DNA of 6,831 nucleotides, taken from Abditibacteriota bacterium. Its GTDB lineage: Bacteria; Armatimonadota; UBA5829. The DNA is taken from NCBI GenBank assembly GCA_017958015.1, contig JAGDDM010000189.1, positions 1 through 6,831 of the forward strand. The letters are read 5' to 3'. The notes beneath the pieces were generated by a model. It searched no databases. It was not told the origin of the DNA and worked only from the letters and a program-made list of their open reading frames with translations. Positions 1 to 6,768 of this stretch are shown in pieces. Position 1 is the first letter of the stretch. Every line of letters begins with the position of its first letter. The position numbers and the translations under genes were made by a program.

Positions 1-638
1 GCCACGGCGCAGCCGCGACTGTGGAGCATAATCATCTGGTCAACGTCCGGGTCAAACCAGCCGTCAAACATACCGCCCCACTTCTCGCCGGTGCTTCTGG
101 TGAGGCAGCCCGCGCCTTCGTCGATGAGCAAAGGACACTTGGCGGGAACCTTAACGTCCGCTTTGCGCACGCCGGTGGAGGACTTGGCTCCGTCATAGTG
201 GTAGTACCAATCCAGATAGGCGTTCATGGCGTAACTGCCATTGGACTTGGTCTTAACCCGCCACTGGTCGGAGGGGCACATATACGCGCCGGGGGACTTG
301 ACGTAGGGGAAGAGCGCGCCCTGAGTCACGTCGCAAGTAAGCTTCTGGGGGTGGACTCTGTTGGTGGTATCGTACTTGAAGTAGACCCATTCGGATTTGA
401 CTTTGTCGGGACCGATGCCGGCGCCGAATCTGCCCGCGGGGCCGCCGCCGGGGTACTTCTGGTGGTCTTCAAGATAGGATGAAAAAGAGGTGGCCAGCTG
501 ACCGAGGTTGGAGAAACATCTGGTCTGGGCGCCCCGCTTCTTCGCCATGTTGAGCGCGGGAAAAAGAATGGCCGCCAAAATGGCGATAATACTCACAACG
601 GTGAGCATTTCCATCATAGTGTAACCTTTTTTGGACAT
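1..638 (-). CDS. Pseudopilin-like protein, prepilin N-terminal methylation type with H-X9-DG motif (partial)
   Basis: The gene reads leftward from ATG at 638-636 and runs off the window edge after 212 codons. Its N-terminus is a class III (type IV prepilin) signal: short basic leader MSKKG, then YTMME, then a hydrophobic helix to about residue 28. Prepilin peptidase would cut after Gly5, leaving Tyr at +1 and the conserved Glu at +5. An RC-x-SNL-x-QL segment follows at residues 40-48, then CPSD at 121-124 and SYAMN at 135-139. The last visible residues, from His206, match the start of the H-X9-DG motif of the Lentisphaerae/Planctomycetes pseudopilin-like family; the expected DG lies just outside the window. 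An AAAGG ribosome-binding site sits 11 nt before the ATG. Proteins of this family are thought to be exported through a type II secretion/type IV pilus-like machine, but individual roles are mostly unknown. It is divergent from the sugar operon. The family is secure; the function is not. Confidence 0.88.
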   Translation of the reverse strand, partial: MSKKGYTMMEMLTVVSIIAILAAILFPALNMAKKRGAQTRCFSNLGQLATSFSSYLEDHQKYPGGGPAGRFGAGIGPDKVKSEWVYFKYDTTNRVHPQKLTCDVTQGALFPYVKSPGAYMCPSDQWRVKTKSNGSYAMNAYLDWYYHYDGAKSSTGVRKADVKVPAKCPLLIDEGAGCLTRSTGEKWGGMFDGWFDPDVDQMIMLHSRGCAV

Positions 639-670
639 ATGCGTAACGACCTTTCGTATAATCTACTTTT

Positions 671-699
671 AATATAACCGAATTCGCCCACAATGTCAA
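671..699 (-). promoter_or_regulatory. Sigma70-type promoter of the pseudopilin gene
   Basis: Read on the minus strand, TTGACA (699-694) is a perfect -35 box. A 17-bp spacer separates it from TATATT (676-671), one mismatch from the consensus -10. Transcription would begin near position 664, leaving a 5' leader of about 26 nt that contains the AAAGG ribosome-binding site. Box identity and spacing are seen in the sequence; activity is inferred. Confidence 0.75.
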
Positions 700-701
700 T
701 A

Positions 702-731
702 GTTTTCGTTGAAAGCAACCCGGAAAACCGG
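702..731. promoter_or_regulatory. Possible operator: short inverted repeats over the operon promoter
   Basis: Two short symmetrical elements lie in the divergent region. GTTTTC-GTT-GAAAGC (702-716) is an imperfect 15-bp palindrome with TTTC/GAAA arms that covers the operon's -35 box. CCGG-AAAA-CCGG (720-731) fills most of the spacer up to the -10 box. A regulator bound here would block the operon promoter and might also affect the pseudopilin promoter, whose -35 box at 694-699 is only 2 bp from the first element. The repeats are short enough to arise by chance, and no regulator gene is present in the window. Confidence 0.3.
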
Positions 732-737
732 TATAAT
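709..737 (+). promoter_or_regulatory. Sigma70-type promoter of the sugar uptake operon, positioned for a leaderless mRNA
   Basis: TTGAAA (709-714) is a -35 box with one mismatch to TTGACA. A 17-bp spacer separates it from a perfect TATAAT at 732-737. The usual distance from the -10 box puts transcription start at about 744, which is the A of the ATG that begins the signal peptide. No Shine-Dalgarno sequence lies before this ATG, and the space where one would sit is occupied by the -10 box itself. The promoter call is strong on sequence; leaderless translation is an inference from position. Confidence 0.78.
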
Positions 738-743
738 ATATGT

Positions 744-3050
744 ATGAAATACGTCAAATCAATTTTCATCGCGTTTATCATCGCTCTGCTCGCGTCCCTT
801 GCCGCCTCCGCAAAGGAAACAATCACCTTCTGGTACGGCGCCACCCAGGACGAACGGACGGCGTACGAAAAGATGATCGCCGATTTCGAAAAAGAAAATC
901 CGGATATACACGTCAAAGGGCTTCTGGTTCCCCAAAAATATATCGAACGGAAACTCCTTCTCTCCGTGGCCGGCGGCGTTCCCCCGGATGTGGTGCGGTT
1001 CTATGCCCACATCGGCGGCGAGCTTATGTCCCGGGGCGGAATAGAGAGTCTTGACGAGATGATTAAGGCGGAAAACTTCGACACCTCCGACTTCTACGAG
1101 GTGGGCCTTAAGCAGAACACCTACAACGGCAAACTCTACGGTATGCCCTGGATTCTCTCCCCCAACGCCCTCTTCTACAACAAAACCATGTTCAAAGAGG
1201 CGGGACTGGACCCCAACCGTCCGCCGAAAACCCGGAAGGAACTTGAGGAATACGCCCTTAAACTCACCAAAAAGGACGCAAAGGGCATCCTCACTCAGGT
1301 GGGCTACGCCGATTTCCTCTACAACCCCAACAACTTCATGATGTACCTGTGGCAGAGCGGCGGCGAGCTCCTCTCCGAAGACGGCAAAACTCCGGCATTC
1401 GACTCGCAAACAGGCATCGACACCTTCGCCTGGATGAAAGACTTCATCGACAGAGAAGCCGGCGGAGTAAAGAATCTCCAGCTCTTCACCGCCAATTTCA
1501 AAGGCGCGGCCCAGGACCCCTTCGGTCAGGGCAAACTGGCCATGCGGGTGGACAGCCCCTTCCGCATTCCGGACCTTAAGAAGTATTTCCCGAACCTGAA
1601 CTACGGCGTGGCGCCCATGCCCTACGACAAGATTCCCGCGGCGGAAGTTGTGGGAAACTCCCTCATAATCCCCAAAAACTCCAAGCACAAAGAAGCGGCT
1701 TGGCGGTTCATTAAGTTCGCCTCAAGCGCGGAGCAAGTTTCGGCCATATGCAAAGTGGGCGGAAGAATCCCCGCCCGTATCTCCGCCGCCCACAGACCGG
1801 AGTTCTATTCCGACGAAAAACTCCGGGCCTTCGTGGACTCCATTCCCGACGGCCGTTCCGTTCCGGTTGTTCCCGGCTGGCAGGAAGTGAGTATGCGCAT
1901 CGGCTCCGCGGCGGAAGTCATCCTGAAGGGTTCCGTCACCCCGGAAAAGGGCCTCAAAAACGCCGCCGCCATGTCCGCGGCCATACTTGAGGAAGCCAAT
2001 AAAGACATGTCCCCCTACCCCGCGGTTAATTGGAAAACCGCCGGCGTAATCGCTTTCCTCATTTTGGCCGCCGTGATTACTCTCGTGACGATTTACGTGC
2101 GCCGCAAAACCGCAAGCAGCGTCCGCAAGCGCAAGGAAGCGGCGGAGTTTTACACTTTCCTCCTGCCCTGGATAATCGGCTTCACGGTGCTCACCTTCGG
2201 CGCCACCGTGGCCTCCCTCATCATCAGTTTCACCAAGTGGGACGTCATAAGCGACGCGCACTTCGTGGGTTTTGCCAACTACAAAGAAATGTTCACCGCC
2301 GACCCCCTCTTTTGGAAATCTCTTGTTGTGACCCTTTACTACGCGGTGTTCAGCATACCCCTTTCCATCATCGGCGGCATCGCGGTGTCGGTTCTGCTTA
2401 ACCAAAAAGTGTTCGGAATCAAACTTTTCCGCACGATATATTATCTGCCGGTGGTTGTCTCCGGCGTCGCCCCCTCGGTTTTGTGGCTCTACATCTTCAA
2501 CCCAACCACCGGACTTCTGAACACAATGCTCACGGCAAATATAGTGCCTTGGTTCACCGCCGAAGGGTTTAAGTTTGTTCCCCTTTGGTCCAACCCGCCG
2601 GCATGGCTTCTGGACCCGGCTTGGTCCATGCCCGCCTTCATCATCATGGGTGTTTGGGGCATCGGCTCCTCCATGGTGGTGTATCTGGCGGCGCTGCAGG
2701 GCATTCCGGAAGCCCTCTACGAGTCCGCCCTGATAGACGGCGCCTCCCCTTGGAAGCGGTTTACGAGCATAACTCTGCCCCTTATGACCCCGGCCATATT
2801 CTATCAGTTGGTGACGGGCACCATGTACTCTTTGCAGATGTTCACCCAGGCCTATATGATGACAAACGGCGGTCCCGAGGACAGCACCCTGTTCTACGCC
2901 CTCTACCTCTTCAGAAACGCCTTTGAGCTCATGAAGATGGGCTACGCCTCCGCCATGGCTTGGATACTCTTCATAATCGTTCTCATCATAACTCTCATTC
3001 AGTTCAAAGGCGGTTCACGCTGGGTCTACTACGAAAGCGACACGGAATGA
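744..3050 (+). CDS. Carbohydrate ABC importer: periplasmic substrate-binding protein fused to MalF-type permease
   Basis: This 768-residue protein joins two parts that are normally separate. Residues 1-23 are a Sec signal peptide (MKYVKSIF, a hydrophobic core, ASA before K24); there is no lipobox Cys. Residues about 26-425 are a family 1 solute-binding protein: ITFWYG start, YGMPW, FYNK then MFKEAGLDP, and a binding-protein-like C-terminal helix. A membrane segment at 433-452 followed by a strongly basic stretch (453-466) returns the chain to the cytoplasm. Residues about 469-768 are a MalF/CUT1 permease with about six membrane segments, an RTIYYLP segment (563-569), and the EAA loop at 656-679 (IDGA, then LP) that docks the ATPase. 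This topology puts the binding domain in the periplasm, tethered to its own channel. The start at 744 is chosen because the signal peptide begins there; an in-frame ATG at 693 lies upstream of the promoter. The stop overlaps the next gene (ATGA). The family is certain; the sugar is unknown. Confidence 0.93.
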   Translation: MKYVKSIFIAFIIALLASLAASAKETITFWYGATQDERTAYEKMIADFEKENPDIHVKGLLVPQKYIERKLLLSVAGGVPPDVVRFYAHIGGELMSRGGIESLDEMIKAENFDTSDFYEVGLKQNTYNGKLYGMPWILSPNALFYNKTMFKEAGLDPNRPPKTRKELEEYALKLTKKDAKGILTQVGYADFLYNPNNFMMYLWQSGGELLSEDGKTPAFDSQTGIDTFAWMKDFIDREAGGVKNLQLFTANFKGAAQDPFGQGKLAMRVDSPFRIPDLKKYFPNLNYGVAPMPYDKIPAAEVVGNSLIIPKNSKHKEAAWRFIKFASSAEQVSAICKVGGRIPARISAAHRPEFYSDEKLRAFVDSIPDGRSVPVVPGWQEVSMRIGSAAEVILKGSVTPEKGLKNAAAMSAAILEEANKDMSPYPAVNWKTAGVIAFLILAAVITLVTIYVRRKTASSVRKRKEAAEFYTFLLPWIIGFTVLTFGATVASLIISFTKWDVISDAHFVGFANYKEMFTADPLFWKSLVVTLYYAVFSIPLSIIGGIAVSVLLNQKVFGIKLFRTIYYLPVVVSGVAPSVLWLYIFNPTTGLLNTMLTANIVPWFTAEGFKFVPLWSNPPAWLLDPAWSMPAFIIMGVWGIGSSMVVYLAALQGIPEALYESALIDGASPWKRFTSITLPLMTPAIFYQLVTGTMYSLQMFTQAYMMTNGGPEDSTLFYALYLFRNAFELMKMGYASAMAWILFIIVLIITLIQFKGGSRWVYYESDTE

Positions 3051-3877
3051 AAGCAAAAAACGCTCTTACAACGGCTCTCGCCTACATAATCATACTCGCC
3101 GGAGCGGCTCTGTTTATACTGCCCCTCTTATGGATGATAACCGTGTCTCTGGCCCGTCCGGAGACAATCGCCCAGCCCGGCTTCCACCTCATACCCCGGG
3201 AGTACATCTGGGAAAACTACAAAAACGCCCTGACCCTGATGCCTTTCGGCACATACGCGATGAACACAATAAAGGTGACCTTCCTGGCTCTCGCCGGCAA
3301 CGTAATCACCAGCGCTTTGGTGGCCTTTGCCTTCGCACGGCTGGAGGCTCCCGGCAAAAACGTGCTGTTCATATTCGTTTTGAGCACAATCATGCTCCCC
3401 TCCATGGTGACAATGATTCCCTCCTTTATCATCTTCAAATCCCTGGGGTGGTACGACACGCTGCTGCCGCTGATCGCTCCCGCCTGGTTCGCCAACGCCT
3501 TCTACATTTTCCTCATGCGCCAGTTCTTCATGACCATACCCAAAGAGCTGGAGGACGCGGCGAAGATTGACGGCTGTTCCACCTTCGGCATCTTCCGGCA
3601 AATAATAATGCCTCTTTCCAAACCGGTCATAGTTTCCGTAGCGGTATTCTCCTTTGTGGCCCATTGGAACGACTTCATGAGCCCGCTTATCTATTTGAAC
3701 TCAATCGAAAAGCGCACTCTGGCTCTGGGTCTCGCCACCTTCACCGACGTGTGGGGTGTGGACATTGTATCGCTTATGGCGGCCTCCACCGCCGTACTCA
3801 TCCCGGTTCTCATAATCTTCTTCTTCTCGCAGAAATACTTCGTGCAAGGCGTGGTTATGACCGGAATTAAAGGTTAA
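3047..3877 (+). CDS. Carbohydrate ABC transporter permease, MalG type
   Basis: This 276-residue inner-membrane protein has the usual length and pattern of the second CUT1 permease, and would pair with the permease half of the upstream fusion to form the channel. A membrane segment at about residues 9-32 ends in LLWMITVSL, and roughly five more follow. The EAA loop is at 167-189 (ELEDAAKIDG, ending in MP), where the ATPase would bind. The segment HWNDFMSPLIYL is typical of MalG-type proteins. The ATG overlaps the upstream stop as ATGA, which suggests translational coupling; an upstream extension in the same frame has no signal or domain support. No ATPase gene follows, so the importer must use one encoded elsewhere, as many CUT1 importers do with MsmX/MalK-like subunits. 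The family is certain; the substrate is not inferable. Confidence 0.95.
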   Translation: MKAKNALTTALAYIIILAGAALFILPLLWMITVSLARPETIAQPGFHLIPREYIWENYKNALTLMPFGTYAMNTIKVTFLALAGNVITSALVAFAFARLEAPGKNVLFIFVLSTIMLPSMVTMIPSFIIFKSLGWYDTLLPLIAPAWFANAFYIFLMRQFFMTIPKELEDAAKIDGCSTFGIFRQIIMPLSKPVIVSVAVFSFVAHWNDFMSPLIYLNSIEKRTLALGLATFTDVWGVDIVSLMAASTAVLIPVLIIFFFSQKYFVQGVVMTGIKG

Positions 3878-3879
3878 GG
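3876..3879 (+). promoter_or_regulatory. Ribosome-binding site of the kinase gene
   Basis: AAGG overlaps the stop codon of the upstream permease gene and lies 7 nt before the kinase ATG at 3887. It fixes the kinase start. It is the clearest ribosome-binding site in the operon, at the only junction where genes do not overlap. Confidence 0.6.
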
Positions 3880-3886
3880 TAACAAC

Positions 3887-5752
3887 ATGAAACACAAACT
3901 TCCCATCAACGCGAAACCCCAAAAGGCAAGCGCCATTCTCGAAGTTCTCGAAACCCGCTCCGACGCTCTCTACGAATACCTGGGCGGCAACGTCTACGTG
4001 AATCACAACAGAAAATATCTGGACGCCCAAATCGACAGATTCATCGCCGCCGTAAAGGCACATATCGAAAAATTCGGCGACGAGGACGTGCGCCTTCTCC
4101 GGGCGCCGGGCCGCCTGAACGCTTTTTTGGAATACCTTGATATGTGCCGGGGCGACCATATGTCCACCACCATCGACGGCGACATTCCCATGGTCTTCGC
4201 TCCCCGAAAGGACGGTTTTATCCACGTTCAGAACTCCAACCCCCTCTTCAACGACGACGTCATAGACATCCGGGCCGAGTTCGACAAGCTGGCGAACGCC
4301 TCCTGGGCCGGTTACGAGGGCAAAATGGAGGACAACTGGGACAACCGCACCCTCATCTACCCCCATCAGGGCAGACCTCAGGGCAGTTGGCTCAACTACC
4401 TCATCTCCTCCTATCTGCGAATGCTGTGGGACGACCGGGACCTTATGCTCCGGGGCGCCGACATGACCTTCGGTGAGGCCACCGCTCCCTTCAGAGCGGG
4501 CACCAGCTCCTCCTCCGCCATCGTGGTTCTGGGCTTCCTGGCCATGTACCTCACCAACAAAGACAACCTTCCGGCTTTGGAAGTTAAGGATATGTGCCGG
4601 CTTCTGGGCGAGGCGGAATGGTACGTGGGCACCCACGGCGGCGCCAACGACCAGACGACCATTCTCCGCAACCCCGCCAACTGCGTTTCCTACAACCGCC
4701 ACTCCCGGGACGACCTGGAGTCCACACCACTGCCTTTCCTTGAGGGGGTCAACGTGGTTCTGGCCAACTCCCTGTGGGAAGTGAACAAGAGCATGGGCGG
4801 CAACCAGAGCTTCAACATGCGCAAGGGCTGGATGCAGATGGGCGACGAGCTGCTCACCATGATTATCAACGACGTGACGGAGAGCCTCGCCGCCGGCAAG
4901 TTCATCGGCAGACCCGGCGAGATTTCCGCCTACGTCAGCGAAAAATATATGTTCGAGACGGAGCCCACAAAGCTCCTGGACGAACACCCGGAATACTGGA
5001 CGGAAATAAAGAACAACTACCGCATGTTCGGCAGTTTCTGCGAGGACATACTGAAGATTCCGGATAAGGCCATTACGGAGCTCATCGAGCTTCTTCCGGT
5101 TAAGATCCGCCCGGAGGAAGCGGCAAGAATCTTCAACAGCGACATTCTCACCGTCTGCCGCACCTACACGGAGCCCCGGCGGAAAATCGGCGGCTACCAC
5201 ATCCGCACCACCGCCCGGTTCTTCCACAGAGAAAACCAGATAGGCAGAGAGCTTGAGAGGATGTTCCTCGAAGCCAAGCGGAAGCTGGAATCAGGGGAGC
5301 TGGAATCCTACTCCCGGGAATACGACGCCTACCGCACAAAGGCGGGTATCCTGGTTGACGAGCTTCAGGACGCCCTCAGCTTCACTTTCCGTGTCTCCAA
5401 CGCCCAGCTGGATTTGCTCCTTTCCATCGCCCGCCGGGGTCCCGGATATCTGGGAGGCAAACTCACCGGCGCCGGCAAGGGCGGCTGCGTGTCCATTCTG
5501 GTGCGGGAAGAGTATTCCCAGGCCATGTGCGACTATCTGGACAAAGAATATTATCACAAAGAAGAGCGGTTCGACATGTACCGGCAGGTGCTGAAGGACG
5601 ATGCCAAGTTCTGCGACCCCGGCTCGCCGGAAGCGGTGTCCGCGGTGGAACGAATGGAAGTTCTGGAAAACGCTCTCAAAAACATTCCGGCGCAGCGCCG
5701 AGTCATTACTTTCAGCTCCGGCGCCTGCACCCTGGACTTGGTCGGTAAATAA
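3887..5752 (+). CDS. GHMP-family sugar kinase, divergent galactokinase-like, 621 residues
   Basis: This is a cytoplasmic ATP-dependent small-molecule kinase, probably a sugar 1-kinase. All three GHMP motifs are visible. The N-terminal APGRLN (73-78) contains the conserved Arg76. The phosphate-binding loop is GTSSSSA (205-211), and the C-terminal glycine-rich motif is TGAGKGGC (527-534). NDQ at 254-256 aligns with the galactokinase MDQ, so Asp255 is the likely catalytic base. The galactokinase signature GEHTDY is replaced by LEYLDM (81-86): the Glu and Asp that contact galactose are kept (E82, D85), but the His is Tyr83. At 621 residues it is far longer than bacterial galactokinases (about 390), with about 70 residues before the first motif, a long region between Asp255 and the third motif, and a C-terminal extension. 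It follows an importer and overlaps an acyltransferase gene by 1 bp. The family is sure; calling it galactokinase would overreach. Other candidates are kinases for amino sugars, uronic acids, fucose or arabinose. Confidence 0.88.
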   Translation: MKHKLPINAKPQKASAILEVLETRSDALYEYLGGNVYVNHNRKYLDAQIDRFIAAVKAHIEKFGDEDVRLLRAPGRLNAFLEYLDMCRGDHMSTTIDGDIPMVFAPRKDGFIHVQNSNPLFNDDVIDIRAEFDKLANASWAGYEGKMEDNWDNRTLIYPHQGRPQGSWLNYLISSYLRMLWDDRDLMLRGADMTFGEATAPFRAGTSSSSAIVVLGFLAMYLTNKDNLPALEVKDMCRLLGEAEWYVGTHGGANDQTTILRNPANCVSYNRHSRDDLESTPLPFLEGVNVVLANSLWEVNKSMGGNQSFNMRKGWMQMGDELLTMIINDVTESLAAGKFIGRPGEISAYVSEKYMFETEPTKLLDEHPEYWTEIKNNYRMFGSFCEDILKIPDKAITELIELLPVKIRPEEAARIFNSDILTVCRTYTEPRRKIGGYHIRTTARFFHRENQIGRELERMFLEAKRKLESGELESYSREYDAYRTKAGILVDELQDALSFTFRVSNAQLDLLLSIARRGPGYLGGKLTGAGKGGCVSILVREEYSQAMCDYLDKEYYHKEERFDMYRQVLKDDAKFCDPGSPEAVSAVERMEVLENALKNIPAQRRVITFSSGACTLDLVGK

Positions 5753-6768
5753 TGAAAGAGCGCAACCACACAATCGACATACTGAAAGGTCTGGCCGTAT
5801 TCCTTGTGGTCTACGACCACATATGGCACGTTACGGGCATCCACTTTGCGCCCTTCCACCGCTATATCTGCGCCTTCTACATGCCCATTTTCCCTTTCGC
5901 CTCCGGCCTGCTCACCTACGGACGGACGAACGAGTCCTTCTTTGCCTACTTCGCGAAGAAGTGCCGGGCCATAATGAAGCCCTACACGGTGTTCTTCCTC
6001 ATGTACCTGGCGTTGGGCGCCGTGTTCACCGCGATTTTGTTTCACAAGGCCTTTGTACCGAAACTTGAGTGGCTGTGGGCATACCTTTTCAGCGGCAACC
6101 TGCTGAGCGAGTTTTCCCACAAAACCGGCGGCGCGGAGATAAACGTGCTGTGGTTCTTCGAAACCATGTTCTTCGCCTACCTCATCTTTTGGTTCATATC
6201 GAAAATCAGAGGCTTTTGGCTCGTCCTTGTCACATTGTTTATGGGCGCGGGAGCCGTGGTGCTGCAATATATTTTCAGATCCACGGATTATATATGGACC
6301 ACACCTTTCAACTTCAAAGTCATTCCCCTCTTTGTGTTCTACATGTGCGTGGGCGCGCTGTTTAAGGAATACTGTGTCGGCAAAGTAAACAAGATTGCCA
6401 AGGTTGTAATATCCCTCATACTGCTCATCGCGGCGATAGGACTGATTGCCCACTTCCGCAACGTGGGTATCATTACTCGAATCAAGGCGCCCTATGTGCC
6501 CGTATCGGTGTTGTGGCTTATAGGTCTCTACGGTCTGTTCTCCGCCATAGGGAGATTGAGACTTATCGAGTATCTGGGCCGCCACTCCCTCTATATCTAC
6601 GGCCTGCATATGATATTTTTCAACATCCTGGCGGTCAGGTTCAAGATGATAGGCTACGCCACCGACAGCCTGCCGATTAAGCTCTGCATTATCGTCGGAT
6701 CGGTCCTCGCCTGCTGTGTCTGTTTCGAAATCTACGAGCGAGTTAAGTTTAAGCTTACCGGAAAATGA
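5752..6768 (+). CDS. Membrane acyltransferase, acyltransferase 3 family, NolL/fucose 4-O-acetylase type
   Basis: This 338-residue integral membrane protein has about ten hydrophobic segments, matching the length and layout of acyltransferase 3 proteins, which transfer acyl groups (often acetyl) to sugars of surface glycans. The first helix has the family start IDILKGLAVFLVV (8-20) followed by a conserved-position His23, in the form YDH where relatives usually have GH. FYMPIFPFASGLL (42-54) corresponds to the usual helix after the first loop. INVLWFFETMFFAYL (130-144) and LGRHSLYIYGLH (275-286) are further family hallmarks. The ATG shares one base with the kinase stop (TAATG). The next gene begins with a closely related N-terminus, so this is the first of a tandem pair. 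The family is secure; the acceptor glycan and acyl group are unknown, and NolL-like proteins are often named for fucose only by homology. Confidence 0.88.
   Translation: MKERNHTIDILKGLAVFLVVYDHIWHVTGIHFAPFHRYICAFYMPIFPFASGLLTYGRTNESFFAYFAKKCRAIMKPYTVFFLMYLALGAVFTAILFHKAFVPKLEWLWAYLFSGNLLSEFSHKTGGAEINVLWFFETMFFAYLIFWFISKIRGFWLVLVTLFMGAGAVVLQYIFRSTDYIWTTPFNFKVIPLFVFYMCVGALFKEYCVGKVNKIAKVVISLILLIAAIGLIAHFRNVGIITRIKAPYVPVSVLWLIGLYGLFSAIGRLRLIEYLGRHSLYIYGLHMIFFNILAVRFKMIGYATDSLPIKLCIIVGSVLACCVCFEIYERVKFKLTGK

Noticed and set aside
21..482. A 153-codon plus-strand open frame antisense to the pseudopilin gene.
   Set aside because: Low-complexity Gly/Val/Ala composition, no ribosome-binding site, and it mirrors a gene with clear family motifs.
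693..743. In-frame upstream ATG at 693 that would add 17 residues to the binding protein/permease fusion.
   Set aside because: It lies upstream of the -35 box of the operon promoter, would bury the signal peptide behind a polar, Asn/Glu-containing leader, and has no ribosome-binding site.
2960..3046. Upstream in-frame extension of the MalG-type permease by 29 residues.
   Set aside because: The added peptide is His/Arg-rich, overlaps the C-terminus of the fusion protein in another frame, and spoils the normal MalG N-terminus. The ATGA overlap at 3047 fits better.
3878..3886. Possible transcription terminator or internal promoter at the only non-overlapping operon junction.
   Set aside because: Nine bases cannot hold either, and no hairpin followed by a T run was seen around it.
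4139..4600. The 12-mer GATATGTGCCGG occurs twice in the kinase gene (4139 and 4589).
   Set aside because: Both copies encode ordinary D-M-C-R peptides in frame. With only two copies and no surrounding similarity, chance and codon preference explain it.
3701..5227. A 508-codon open frame on the minus strand opposite the kinase, and similar long antisense frames at 759-1688, 1722-2405 and 5554-6609.
   Set aside because: Their products are Gly/Val/His-rich with no recognisable domain, and they lie exactly antisense to well-supported genes. They follow from GC-rich codon use on the coding strand.
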